Assembly (NCBI RefSeq): GCF_022554085.1
Contig: NZ_JAKFYR010000005.1
Coordinates: 124,001 to 188,000 of the forward strand
DNA: 64,000 bases
DNA from: Rhodococcus sp. CH91
Lineage (GTDB): Bacteria; Actinomycetota; Actinomycetes; Mycobacteriales; Mycobacteriaceae
Reading direction: 5' to 3'
Numbering within the stretch: position 1 is the first letter of the stretch; each line of letters starts with the position of its first letter. Shown piece after piece: positions 37,397-45,327 of this stretch. The notes below the pieces were generated by a model. That model was not told where the DNA came from and searched no databases. It saw only the letters and a program-made list of their open reading frames with translations. The translations under genes were made by a program, and so were the position numbers.

Positions 37397-39148
37397 GTGC
37401 CGATACTGAAAAAAGCTCATGATTCTCTAGGATTACGCACGTCACCGGGGGTTTTCTTCTCGTCCGCGCTCATCGCGCTGCTGTTCGTCGTGGTGACCAT
37501 CCTGTTCACGGACAGCGTCGATTCGATCTTCAGCGCCGCATCGGGCTGGATCATGACCAACCTCGGATGGTTCTACATCCTCGGGGTCACCACCTTCCTG
37601 CTGTTCCTCGTGGGCATCGCGTTCACCCACTACGGCCGGGTGCGCCTCGGCGGCGACGACGAGCGTCCCGAGCACTCGAACCTCGCCTGGTTCTCGATGC
37701 TGTTCGCGGCGGGTATCGGCACCATCCTCATGTTCTGGGGCGTCGCCGAGCCGATCTCGCACTTCGCGAACCCCCCGATGCAGGACGTCGAACCGCAGTC
37801 CGTCGAGGCCGCCGAAGGGGCGATGGGCTTCGCGCTCTACCACTTCGGGCTGCACACCTGGACGATCTTCGCGCTTCCCGGGCTGTGCTTCGGGTACTTC
37901 ATCTACAAGCGGCGGCTGCCTCCGCGGGTCAGCTCGATCTTCGCGCCCCTGCTCGGCGGCCGCATCTACGGTCCGATCGGCAAGACCATCGACGTCGTCG
38001 CGATCATCGGCACGGTCTTCGGCGTCGCCACCTCGGTCGGGCTGGGCACCCTGCAGATCAACGCGGGTCTCGCGCAGCTGTTCGGCATCCAGGAATCCGG
38101 GATCACCCAGATCGCGCTCATCGCGATCGTGACGGTGATGGCCGGTGTGTCCGTTGCGCTGGGCCTCGACAAGGGCATCAAGCGGCTGTCCAATCTCAAT
38201 ATCGGCATGGCCGTGATGCTGCTGGTCTTCGTGCTCGTCACCGGCCCGAGTCTGTACCTGCTCAAGGGCATGATCGAGTCGGCGGGGATCTACGCCGAAG
38301 CACTGCCGCGACTGGCGTTCTGGAACGACACCTTCGCCGACTCCGGCTGGCAGAACACCTGGACGGTCTTCTACTGGGCCTGGACCATCACCTGGTCGCC
38401 CTTCGTGGGCATCTTCATCGCCCGCATCTCCCGGGGACGGACCGTGCGTGAATTCATCGGCGGCGTCCTCGGGCTGCCCGTGCTGTTCTCGGTGATCTGG
38501 TTCAGCATCTTCGGGATGGGCGCCTTCCACATCGAACTCGAGGGCGGAGGGGGTCTCGTCGAACGGGTCGTGGACGACGGCGACATCCCGGGGGCCCTGT
38601 TCGAGTTCCTCGGCAACTTCCCGCTCGCCGGCCTGGTGTCCGGCATCGCGATCCTGCTCGTGGTGATCTTCTTCGTGACCTCGGTGGATTCGACGGCCAT
38701 GGTGCTCGACATGATGGCCGCAGGACACGAGGACAAGGCCCCGATGCACCAGCGCCTGTTCTGGGCGGTGCTCATGGGTCTCGTCGCCGCGACCATGCTC
38801 GTGGCGACAGGAAAGGACGGGCTGGACGCGCTTCAGCAGGTCATCACGGTGGTGGGGCTGCCGTTCTTCGTCATGGGCTTCGTCATGATGTACAGCCTGG
38901 TGCGCGGCATCCGGGAGGACCTCGGCGAGCGACCCGAGCCGGTCACCCGGCAGTGGCCCGAGGTGCGGTCCGCCGAGGAGCTCGAAGCGGCCCAGGAACG
39001 ACCGGCCCCCGAGGTCGTGGTCCAGACCAGGGCCATCCCCGAGGACGACGGGGACGACGGGGAGCCGGAGGCGATCCGGGTTCCGGGCAACGGTGCGCAC
39101 GCACAGCAGCCGGACGCTCCCGTCGGGACGGGAACGAAGGAGAACTGA
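37397..39148 (+). CDS. BCCT-family betaine/choline/carnitine transporter
   Basis: The 583-residue protein has about 12 membrane helices and a long acidic-Pro cytoplasmic tail (about residues 505-583). The family Trp signature is seen in FYWAWTITWSPFVGIFIARISRGRT in parts. Members import betaine-type osmolytes, usually with sodium. The unwound-helix glycine stretch, GMGIG in BetP, reads GIGTI at residues 106-110 here, so ion coupling or substrate may differ. GTG at 37397 lacks a ribosome site at normal spacing; TACACC 6 nt upstream could be a weak leaderless -10 box, and a stop limits upstream extension. It probably answers to the folded leader before it. Confidence 0.9.
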   Translation: MPILKKAHDSLGLRTSPGVFFSSALIALLFVVVTILFTDSVDSIFSAASGWIMTNLGWFYILGVTTFLLFLVGIAFTHYGRVRLGGDDERPEHSNLAWFSMLFAAGIGTILMFWGVAEPISHFANPPMQDVEPQSVEAAEGAMGFALYHFGLHTWTIFALPGLCFGYFIYKRRLPPRVSSIFAPLLGGRIYGPIGKTIDVVAIIGTVFGVATSVGLGTLQINAGLAQLFGIQESGITQIALIAIVTVMAGVSVALGLDKGIKRLSNLNIGMAVMLLVFVLVTGPSLYLLKGMIESAGIYAEALPRLAFWNDTFADSGWQNTWTVFYWAWTITWSPFVGIFIARISRGRTVREFIGGVLGLPVLFSVIWFSIFGMGAFHIELEGGGGLVERVVDDGDIPGALFEFLGNFPLAGLVSGIAILLVVIFFVTSVDSTAMVLDMMAAGHEDKAPMHQRLFWAVLMGLVAATMLVATGKDGLDALQQVITVVGLPFFVMGFVMMYSLVRGIREDLGERPEPVTRQWPEVRSAEELEAAQERPAPEVVVQTRAIPEDDGDDGEPEAIRVPGNGAHAQQPDAPVGTGTKEN

Positions 39149-39169
39149 GGACCGAGCGGAGCCGCCCGG

Positions 39170-39832
39170 TCAGCCGACGTAGCGCGACAACCGGGCGGAC
39201 ATCCGCGGCTGCAGTTCGCCGTCGGCCGTGACGCGCTCCTCGACGTAGGCCAGATCGCCGCCCTCGACGATGCCGTAGAGACGTTTCGCGCCCCCGACCA
39301 CCTCGCCGGACGTGCTGCGGATGACCACATCGGTCGCCAGCTCCCAGGAGGACTGGGTGAGGGCGGTGCCGTAGTACAGCTCGACCACACCGGAGCTGTG
39401 CGTCAACAGCAGCTCGAGCGTCTCGGGATCGTCGCTGTCGGGCGTGCCCGTTCCGGACACTCGCCAGAAACCGCTCTCACGGCGATCCTCGCCCGCGTAG
39501 GCGCCGGACTCGTCGAGACGCCACGAGCGCGCCTCCCACACGAGGAAGGGTCCGCCGTTGTGCGCCACGACGATCTGCTGACCGAAGGGATAGTCGCCGG
39601 TCTCGGGGTCGTTCGCTTCGCCCTCGCCACGCCACACCCCGACGAGGGGCAGCAGCGCGAGAAGGGCGGGATTCAGATCGGGACCGAGCCGCAGATTCGC
39701 GGTGTCCTCGGCCCCCGGCAGACCGGGCAGAACGGGAAGGTTCAGCTCTGCGGTGGCGCGAGCGCGTTCGGCGGCGCGGGCGATTGCTTCATCGCCACTG
39801 CGCCGTGCGCTGTCCGATCCGTCGCCCGTCAC
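39170..39832 (-). CDS. nitrobindin-like (FABP-like, DUF1794) protein
   Basis: The 220-residue product has a disordered N-terminal helix region (about 1-60) and a nitrobindin beta barrel with the family motif GVWRGEGE...YPFGQQ. Haem-binding nitrobindins isomerise peroxynitrite and use a His near the C terminus; here that end reads [14 protein letters not shown] without His, so it resembles the 'ferric nitrobindin-like' group that probably does not bind haem. It corresponds to Rv0813c. GTG at 39832 overlaps the stop of an upstream 32-residue membrane peptide gene. Confidence 0.85.
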   Translation of the reverse strand: MTGDGSDSARRSGDEAIARAAERARATAELNLPVLPGLPGAEDTANLRLGPDLNPALLALLPLVGVWRGEGEANDPETGDYPFGQQIVVAHNGGPFLVWEARSWRLDESGAYAGEDRRESGFWRVSGTGTPDSDDPETLELLLTHSSGVVELYYGTALTQSSWELATDVVIRSTSGEVVGGAKRLYGIVEGGDLAYVEERVTADGELQPRMSARLSRYVG

Positions 39833-39927
39833 GATCCGTCGGAGACCACGCGGTAGATGGTGTAGAGCGCGAACCAGGTGATGAGCACCGCCGCGAGGAC
39901 CAGCAGGATTTCGAAGAAGATGACCAC
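39829..39927 (-). CDS. 32-residue single-pass membrane peptide
   Basis: This short reading frame starts GTG at 39927, encodes one hydrophobic helix ([20 protein letters not shown] split around residue 20) and ends in a short polar tail with RVVSDGS. Its stop overlaps the nitrobindin-like start (GTGA). TAGAAT on the minus strand at 39934-39939 stands 6 nt before the GTG, so it would be translated from a leaderless mRNA. Both signs support a real gene. Function unknown. Confidence 0.7.
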   Translation of the reverse strand: MVIFFEILLVLAAVLITWFALYTIYRVVSDGS

Positions 39928-39960
39928 GCCGTCATTCTAGACCGCCCCCTGGGGTGTTCA

Positions 39961-40002
39961 CGACGAAGGGCTCCGCTCCGGGTGGAGCAGAGCCCTTCGT
40001 CG
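39961..40002 (-). terminator. terminator of the sulfurtransferase operon
   Basis: A 19-bp stem with a single mismatch (CGACGAAGGGCTC... and complement) and a 4-nt loop lies 37 nt beyond the sseC stop on the minus strand. Confidence 0.8.
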
Positions 40003-40038
40003 ACGTCGGCCCTGCGGGAACAGGGACGAACGCTCGTG

Positions 40039-40344
40039 CTACTTCGCGACCGTCACGTCCACATTGTGGACGCCGGGAGCCGTGGGGCTCACGGTCGAGG
40101 TGCCGTTACCGGAGCTCGAGAGCGCACGGATCTTCCAGTCGCCGGGAGCGGCGAAGAAACGGAAGTCGCCGGTCGCGGATGCGACGACCTCGGCGGTGAA
40201 CTCGTCGGTGCCGTCGAGGAGACGCACGAAGGCGCCGCCCACGGGCTCACCGTCGGCGTTCAGGACGCGGCCGGTGATGACCGTTTCCTTCTCCGTGTCG
40301 ACTCCGGCGGGCAGGGTCTGGGTCTGGACGGGTGCTCCACACAT
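40039..40344 (-). CDS. sseC: DUF1416 protein SseC
   Basis: A 101-residue protein of the DUF1416 family known as SseC in mycobacteria (Rv0814c), always paired with a thiosulfate sulfurtransferase. It begins MCGAP and has a carboxypeptidase-regulatory-like beta sandwich with ITGRVLNADGEPVGGAFVRL. The role is unknown, probably accessory to sulfane-sulfur transfer. It follows the sulfurtransferase with a 3-nt gap. Confidence 0.92.
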   Translation of the reverse strand: MCGAPVQTQTLPAGVDTEKETVITGRVLNADGEPVGGAFVRLLDGTDEFTAEVVASATGDFRFFAAPGDWKIRALSSSGNGTSTVSPTAPGVHNVDVTVAK

Positions 40345-40347
40345 GAT

Positions 40348-41184
40348 TCAGTGAACCTCCAATTCGATCGGTGCGCCGACGAGCGAGCCGTACTCGACCC
40401 AGCTGCCGTCGTAGTTCTTGACGTTCTTCTTGCCGAGGATTTCCTGCAGCACGAACCAGGTGTGGCTCGAGCGCTCCCCGATGCGGCAGTAGGCGATGGT
40501 CTCCTTGCCGTCGTCGAAACCCTTCTCGGCGTAGAGCTTCTCGAGGTCCTCGTCCGACTTGAAGGTGCCGTCCTCGTTGGCGGTGGTGCTCCACGGGATG
40601 TTGATCGCACCGGGGACGTGGCCGCGCTGCTGGGCCTGTTCCTGGGGCAGATGGGCCGGAGCGAGGATCTTGCCGGAGAATTCGTCGGGCGAACGGACGT
40701 CGACGATGTTCTTGGTGCCGATCGAGGCGATCACCTCGTCGCGGAAAGCGCGGATCGAGTAGTCGGGCTCGGCGGCCTTGTACTCGGTGGCCGGGCGGGT
40801 GACCTCGTCCTTCGACAGGGGACGTCCGTCGAGTTCCCACTTCTTCCGGCCACCGTCGAGGAGCTTGACGTCCTGGTGCCCGTACAGCTTGAAGTACCAG
40901 TAGGCGTAGGCCGCGAACCAGTTGTTGTTGCCGCCGTAGAGCACGACGGTGTCGTCGTTCGCGATGCCCTTGCGCGACAGCAGCTCGGAGAACTGCTCAC
41001 GGTTCAGGAAGTCGCGACGGACGCCGTCCTGCAGGTCCTTGCGCCAGTCGAGCTTGACGGCACCGTCGATGTGGCCTCCGTCGTAGGCGCTGGTGTCCTC
41101 GTCGACCTCGACGAATACGGTCTTCGGGGCATCGAGGTTCTGTTCTGCCCAGTCGGCGGAGACCAGGACATCGGAGCGAGCCAT
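40348..41184 (-). CDS. thiosulfate/3-mercaptopyruvate sulfurtransferase (rhodanese)
   Basis: The 278-residue tandem rhodanese has an inactive N-terminal and an active C-terminal domain; the persulfide-forming Cys is in YCRIGERSSHTWFVL near residue 233. It moves sulfane sulfur from thiosulfate or mercaptopyruvate to acceptors. It equals CysA2/SseC2-linked Rv0815c by position. ATG at 41184 has AAAGGAA at normal spacing; the ATG at 41199 overlaps that site and is rejected. Sits between DUF4395 and sseC in an operon led by a polycysteine ORF. Confidence 0.92.
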   Translation of the reverse strand: MARSDVLVSADWAEQNLDAPKTVFVEVDEDTSAYDGGHIDGAVKLDWRKDLQDGVRRDFLNREQFSELLSRKGIANDDTVVLYGGNNNWFAAYAYWYFKLYGHQDVKLLDGGRKKWELDGRPLSKDEVTRPATEYKAAEPDYSIRAFRDEVIASIGTKNIVDVRSPDEFSGKILAPAHLPQEQAQQRGHVPGAINIPWSTTANEDGTFKSDEDLEKLYAEKGFDDGKETIAYCRIGERSSHTWFVLQEILGKKNVKNYDGSWVEYGSLVGAPIELEVH

Positions 41185-41332
41185 AGGTGTTCCTTTCATG
41201 AGAGATCTCGTCTGTGAGTGCGTGAAGAGTTCGTGAGCGATCGGGGTGAGCTTCGCTGCGTGACATCGCGGAGCCGCGCTCCGGACGATGGTCTTCGTCG
41301 TGGCCGCGTACGTCGTGGCCGAGGAGGGTGGA

Positions 41333-41797
41333 TCAGGCGGTCGCGCGACGCATACGCGCGACGAGCGGGTAGAGCCGGCAACCGAGACAGACGCCGAAGG
41401 CGGCGTTCATCAGTGCTGCGAACAGGGCGAAACCCGTCGCCACAGAGCCCACGACGGTCGAGCCGGCGAAGAACGACGCCGTGCCGACGAGAGCGAAGAC
41501 GAAGCCGACCAGTTGCGCGAACCGCAGCGGCGCGACGGGCTCGGTCTCGGCAGGAGCGCCGAGCCGGGGCGCGACGAACTGCGCGAAGAGTGTTCCGTAG
41601 GGACTACGCCGGGGCCCGAGGAGTGCTCCGAGTGCGAACACGATCGTCTGCAGGGCCAGGAGTGCGGCCGCGGCGACGGGAGAGAATGCGGTGAGGATCA
41701 GGACGGCGACCAGGATGCCGGTGGTGATCCACGCCGCGAAACGGGGGCCACGCACGTCGACCTGTGGGCCGACTGTGTCGCGAGTGGAGACGGACAT
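41333..41797 (-). CDS. DUF4395 membrane protein
   Basis: A 154-residue protein with about four membrane helices and the DUF4395 hallmark AFGVCLGCRLYPLV near the C terminus, a CxxC pair inside or next to a helix. The family often lies beside sulfurtransferases and thioredoxin-like proteins, so a part in sulfur-compound transport or thiol relay is likely but unproven. ATG at 41797 has AGGAG about 10 nt upstream. It is the first structural gene after the polycysteine upstream ORF. Confidence 0.88.
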   Translation of the reverse strand: MSVSTRDTVGPQVDVRGPRFAAWITTGILVAVLILTAFSPVAAAALLALQTIVFALGALLGPRRSPYGTLFAQFVAPRLGAPAETEPVAPLRFAQLVGFVFALVGTASFFAGSTVVGSVATGFALFAALMNAAFGVCLGCRLYPLVARMRRATA

Positions 41798-41909
41798 AGG
41801 AGAGCTCCTGCTGGAATCTGATGCGCTGGGCGGAAGGACGACCGCGGTGTGACGCACAGGTGAACGGCGAAGGAATCCGCGCCGGATCGGGACGAGCCCG
41901 CCGATACGT

Positions 41910-41996
41910 TCAGCAGCAGGGACAACAGCAGCCACCGAGGCGGCACAGATCGACTGCGCGGCGTCGGGTGAGCATCAGCTCGTGGCGGTTCTGCAC
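41910..41996 (-). CDS. leaderless polycysteine upstream ORF, candidate cysteine attenuator
   Basis: The 28-codon frame opens with GTG at 41996 (an in-frame ATG lies at 41975) and ends RAVDLCRLGGCCCPCC before TGA at 41910, six Cys codons in the last eleven. TAAACT at 42004-42009 stands 7 nt before the GTG, which makes translation from the first base of the mRNA likely. Mycobacteria are known to use leaderless polycysteine ORFs as cysteine-responsive attenuators of sulfur operons. Here it precedes DUF4395-sulfurtransferase-sseC by 112 nt. Ribosome stalling when Cys-tRNA is scarce should raise expression of the operon. Confidence 0.85.
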   Translation of the reverse strand: MQNRHELMLTRRRAVDLCRLGGCCCPCC

Positions 41997-42003
41997 GCGA
42001 GGG

Positions 42004-42009
42004 AGTTTA
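42004..42009 (-). promoter_or_regulatory. -10 element (TAAACT) of the polycysteine ORF transcript
   Basis: TAAACT on the minus strand is separated by 7 nt from the GTG at 41996, the usual spacing of a leaderless start. No clear -35 box is visible. Confidence 0.6.
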
Positions 42010-42041
42010 ACCCACCTTTCGGGGAAATGGATCCCCTGTCG

Positions 42042-42458
42042 TCACAGCGCCGCGAGGGCTGCGCGCAGATCGTCGGGGGAGGGAACCCCGGAGACGCGGA
42101 ACCGTTCGCGTCCGTCCGCGTCGAACACGAACGTGGTGGGGAGTGACAGAACGCCGAGTGTTCGTGCCAGGGAGGGGTTTTCGTCGAGATCCAGTTCGAT
42201 TTCGCGTGCGCTTCCCGGCGCGCCGCCCAGGATCTGCTCGATCACCCGCCGCACCGCGGCGCACGGGCCGCACCACGGCGCGGAGAAGTGCAGCACCACC
42301 GGCACGTCCTGCCCGACACCCACCGCCGCGAGGGCCGGATCGAGTTCGGCGTGTGTGGTGGTCTCGACCGCGCGGATACGTCCGGACCGGGCGCGCAGGA
42401 CCGTGCCGGCCACCAGTGTGGCGACAATCACGGCGGCGAGAACGATCACGCCGATCAT
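42042..42458 (-). CDS. thiX: membrane-anchored thioredoxin-like protein ThiX
   Basis: A 138-residue protein with one N-terminal membrane helix (about residues 2-22) and a thioredoxin fold with active site SAPWCGPCAAV. It equals Rv0816c. Likely a thiol-disulfide oxidoreductase at the membrane, either outside for extracytoplasmic proteins or as an electron donor for sulfur-transfer enzymes. ATG at 42458 overlaps the lmeA stop (ATGA). Its stop lies 33 nt before the promoter of the polycysteine ORF. Confidence 0.9.
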   Translation of the reverse strand: MIGVIVLAAVIVATLVAGTVLRARSGRIRAVETTTHAELDPALAAVGVGQDVPVVLHFSAPWCGPCAAVRRVIEQILGGAPGSAREIELDLDENPSLARTLGVLSLPTTFVFDADGRERFRVSGVPSPDDLRAALAAL

Positions 42459-43237
42459 GCCGGGCTGCGCACCTGAGTGAGGTCGATGACGGTGTTGCGG
42501 GCCTCGCCCTCGATGACGATCCGCGACCCTCGCGCTTCGACCGATGTGGGCCGAACCCCGAAGGGCAGATCCTGCGGTTCGATCGTCGTCGTGAACATGC
42601 CGAGGACCGTCGGCTTCAGGATCTCGGGCACGCTGAAATCGGCACTGCCTTCGGGGCCGAAGTACAGGTCCGAGGCGACGATGTGGACGCGTTCGCCGTC
42701 GAGCACGAGATCCGCCTGGACGCTGACCGTCGCGGACGCCGGGCCGACCGGCACGGTGCCGGTGAGCACGACACCACCCGCGGTGGTCGGCCCCGACCCG
42801 CCGGAGCCGCCCGTGCCGTCGGACTTGTTCGCCGGCGGAGCGGAAACCTGCAGGTCGGGGATGCCGTAGAGCTGTCCGAGCTCGGTGGCGTCGATCATGA
42901 CCCGGCCGTACAGAAGGTCGACGGGCACGGTGCGGATCGAGCCCTCGAGGAGTTCTCCGGCCGCGGCGTGCGCCCCCACCAGATTGGCCTCGACGGTGAT
43001 GTCGCCGAGCAGGTCGGTGCGGATGTTGTCCGCCACGATCTCGACGTTCTCGTAGTGACCGTCCCGGGCCTGGAGCAGGAAGGGGAAACCGTGGATGGTC
43101 ACCGCCGGATCGGACTCGAGCACGCCACCCTCGCGCAGCGCCCGTGAGACGCGGTACTCGGACCACGCCGCGGCGCCGAAATCGGCGAGCACGGCGAGTC
43201 CGAGCAGGACTACGAGACCGAAGATCAGTTTGCGCAC
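42455..43237 (-). CDS. lmeA: LmeA-family phospholipid-binding protein (DUF2993)
   Basis: The 260-residue exported protein has a signal-anchor start ([16 protein letters not shown]) and the DUF2993 body. The mycobacterial homologue Rv0817c/LmeA sits in the periplasm, binds phosphatidylinositol-type lipids and is needed for mannan elongation of lipomannan and lipoarabinomannan. A Gly/Ser-rich insert (about residues 139-153) interrupts the middle. GTG at 43237 has GGGGG just upstream; it diverges from the GlnR-type gene and is coupled to thiX. Confidence 0.87.
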   Translation of the reverse strand: MRKLIFGLVVLLGLAVLADFGAAAWSEYRVSRALREGGVLESDPAVTIHGFPFLLQARDGHYENVEIVADNIRTDLLGDITVEANLVGAHAAAGELLEGSIRTVPVDLLYGRVMIDATELGQLYGIPDLQVSAPPANKSDGTGGSGGSGPTTAGGVVLTGTVPVGPASATVSVQADLVLDGERVHIVASDLYFGPEGSADFSVPEILKPTVLGMFTTTIEPQDLPFGVRPTSVEARGSRIVIEGEARNTVIDLTQVRSPA

Positions 43238-43311
43238 GCCCCCATTGTGTAGGACGCGCCGGACACCGGGCGGGAGCCGTCCGTTCCCGTGCGCTCTACG
43301 GCATCCTCGTG

Positions 43312-43327
43312 CTTACATGCCGGTAAC
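43312..43327. promoter_or_regulatory. possible GlnR-type binding site
   Basis: CTTAC-N6-GTAAC matches the GlnR half-site pair GTnAC-N6-GnAAC in all but the first base. It lies between lmeA and the GlnR-type regulator gene, 75 nt before the latter. A second pair at the usual 6-nt spacing was not seen. Confidence 0.35.
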
Positions 43328-43401
43328 AATCGGAGCGTTAATCTGTAGCACGACGTTTACGACCCCTATCCGCGCTGGTGGCGCGAAGAACTGGAGGCCC
43401 G

Positions 43402-44181
43402 GTGGAGCTGCTGCTTCTCACCTCCGATCCGAACCCGGACGCGGTCCTTCCGTCGTTGTCCCTTCTCGCACACTCGGTGAGGCCCGCTCCCACCGAGGTG
43501 TCGTCGCTGCTCGAAGCGGGTTCGGCGGACATCGCCATCGTCGATGCCCGCTCGGATCTCGCGGCCGCGCGAGGGCTGTGCCGTCTGCTCGGGAGCACCG
43601 GCTCGGCGGTGCCCGTGGTGGCGGTGCTCACCGAGGGCGGGCTGGTGGCCGTCAACCCCGAATGGGGGCTCGACGACATCCTCCTGTCCACGACAGGACC
43701 TGCGGAGCTCGACGCCCGTCTGCGGTTGCTGATCGGCCGCTCGGGTGGGCCGGTGGGGCCGGAGAACACCGGCAAGATCACGCTCGGCGAACTCACCATC
43801 GACGAGGGCACCTACACCGCGCGCTTGCGTGGGCGCCCCCTCGACCTGACCTACAAGGAGTTCGAACTCCTCAAGTATCTCGCCCAGCACGCGGGTCGCG
43901 TGTTCACTCGTGCCCAGCTCCTGCAGGAGGTCTGGGGCTACGACTTCTTCGGTGGAACCCGCACCGTCGACGTCCACGTCCGGCGACTGCGCGCGAAGCT
44001 CGGTCCCGAGCACGAAGCCCTCATCGGAACCGTCCGCAACGTCGGCTACAAGGCGGTGCGGCCTGCCAACAGGAACGGCAAGGGCGGGAACGTCACCCCC
44101 GACGTCGACGACGTGGATGTGGACGACACGCTCCTCGACGACTCCGGAGCCGGGGAGTCCGGGGCACAATTCGTTCAGTGA
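43402..44181 (+). CDS. orphan OmpR/GlnR-type winged-helix response regulator
   Basis: The 259-residue protein starts [13 protein letters not shown] like Rv0818/GlnR and has a degenerate receiver domain (about 1-115) followed by an OmpR-type winged helix with [15 protein letters not shown] and [16 protein letters not shown]. The typical acidic pocket and phosphorylated Asp are not evident, in line with GlnR being controlled without a kinase. GlnR governs nitrogen genes such as glnA, amtB and nirBD. GTG at 43402 has GGAGG 4 nt upstream. An acidic tail (DVDDVDVDD) follows the DNA-binding domain. The stop overlaps mshD. Confidence 0.87.
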   Translation: MELLLLTSDPNPDAVLPSLSLLAHSVRPAPTEVSSLLEAGSADIAIVDARSDLAAARGLCRLLGSTGSAVPVVAVLTEGGLVAVNPEWGLDDILLSTTGPAELDARLRLLIGRSGGPVGPENTGKITLGELTIDEGTYTARLRGRPLDLTYKEFELLKYLAQHAGRVFTRAQLLQEVWGYDFFGGTRTVDVHVRRLRAKLGPEHEALIGTVRNVGYKAVRPANRNGKGGNVTPDVDDVDVDDTLLDDSGAGESGAQFVQ

Positions 44182-45089
44182 GCACCGAACCGGAATTCGT
44201 CGACCGTCCGTCCACCGAGCAGGCCGAAGCCGTACGCGCCGTGCTCTCCCGAGCCACGCAGGCCGACGGTGTCGCGCCGATCTCCGAGCAGGCCGTGCAC
44301 TCGCTCGGCAGGGAGGGCGGGGCCCGGCATCTCGTCGTCGTCGGTGACGACGGCGCCGTCACCGGATACGCGAACGTCACCCCGGGCGGGGACGGGCACC
44401 CTGCGATGGCCGAGGTGGTCGTGGATCCGCAGGCCAGGGGACGAGGGCTCGGAGGCGAACTCGTCGACCGTGCGCTCGGTGAAGGAGGCGACGGGACGAG
44501 GGTGTGGGCGCACGGCGACCTCCCGGCCGCGCGTGCCGTGGCGAGTCGGCTCGGCCTGGCCGGAGTGCGTGAACTTCTGCAACTGCGTCGTTCTCTCGCC
44601 GAGCCGGATCTGCCCACCCTCGAGGTTCCCGAATCGGTACGGCTGCGTACCTATCGCGGCCCGCAGGACGATGCCGAGTTGCTCCGTGTCAACGCCGCCG
44701 CCTTCGCCTGGCATCCCGAACAGGGCCGCTGGACAGCGGCCGACGTGGAGGAACGCCGGCAGGAATCCTGGTTCGATCCCGAGGGTCTGTTCCTGGCCTT
44801 CGACTCGGCCGATCCCGACCGGTTGCTCGGCTTCCACTGGACCAAGGTGCACTCCGCCACCGCGTCCGATCCGCAGCTCGGTGAGGTCTACGTGGTGGGG
44901 ATCGATCCTTCGGCGCAGGGACGGGGTCTCGGCCGTCTGCTCACTCTCGCCGGTCTGCACCATCTCCGCGATCGTGGACTGTCCACGGTGCTGCTCTACG
45001 TCGAAGGCGACAACACCGCCGCGTTGAACACCTACGGCAAGCTCGGCTTCGAACGTTTCCACGTGGATGTCGCGTACGCACGAAAGTGA
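44178..45089 (+). CDS. mshD: mycothiol synthase MshD
   Basis: The 303-residue protein consists of two GNAT acetyltransferase domains; the acetyl-CoA loops are [12 protein letters not shown] in the first half and [12 protein letters not shown] in the second. The C-terminal domain performs acetylation of Cys-GlcN-Ins to mycothiol, the main low-molecular-weight thiol of actinobacteria. GTG at 44178 overlaps the regulator stop by 4 nt as in M. tuberculosis Rv0818-Rv0819. Confidence 0.95.
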   Translation: MSTEPEFVDRPSTEQAEAVRAVLSRATQADGVAPISEQAVHSLGREGGARHLVVVGDDGAVTGYANVTPGGDGHPAMAEVVVDPQARGRGLGGELVDRALGEGGDGTRVWAHGDLPAARAVASRLGLAGVRELLQLRRSLAEPDLPTLEVPESVRLRTYRGPQDDAELLRVNAAAFAWHPEQGRWTAADVEERRQESWFDPEGLFLAFDSADPDRLLGFHWTKVHSATASDPQLGEVYVVGIDPSAQGRGLGRLLTLAGLHHLRDRGLSTVLLYVEGDNTAALNTYGKLGFERFHVDVAYARK

Positions 45090-45167
45090 ACGCCGGCCCC
45101 ACGACATCCCGGTTCCGGATGAAGTTCGAGTGATGGTCGCAACACCATCGCCAGGTGTATCCGTCGT

Positions 45168-45222
45168 GTTCATCCGCTGTTCACCTTCGGTCGTCCCGGT
45201 GTCCATCGGCCGCACCTAACTT
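45168..45222 (+). promoter_or_regulatory. Pho box and -10 element of pstS
   Basis: Four direct repeats with an 11-nt period start at 45168, 45179, 45190 and 45201: GTTCATC, GTTCACC, GTCGTCC and GTCCATC, each followed by a 4-nt spacer. TAACTT at 45217-45222 is a suitable -10 box. This is the arrangement of PhoP/RegX3-type Pho boxes, where the activator stands in for a -35 element, so pstSCAB should be induced by phosphate shortage. Confidence 0.85.
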
Positions 45223-45327
45223 CTCTCTACGGGTCGAGTCCTGCCGGCCCGGCGCCGGGAACACCCGCGCCTCGGGACCGCCGCCTCGGCACCGCGGTCG
45301 TGTGAAGTTACTTCCGGAGGAGAACAG

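Noticed and set aside
37363-37422. Second small ORF (MKERAPG...) overlapping the BCCT start
   Set aside because: The GGAGGAG at 37341 is 15 nt from its GTG and the peptide has no distinctive features.
41185-41199. Upstream ATG at 41199 for the sulfurtransferase
   Set aside because: That ATG lies within the AAAGGAA ribosome site of the better start at 41184, and the extra residues are not family-like.
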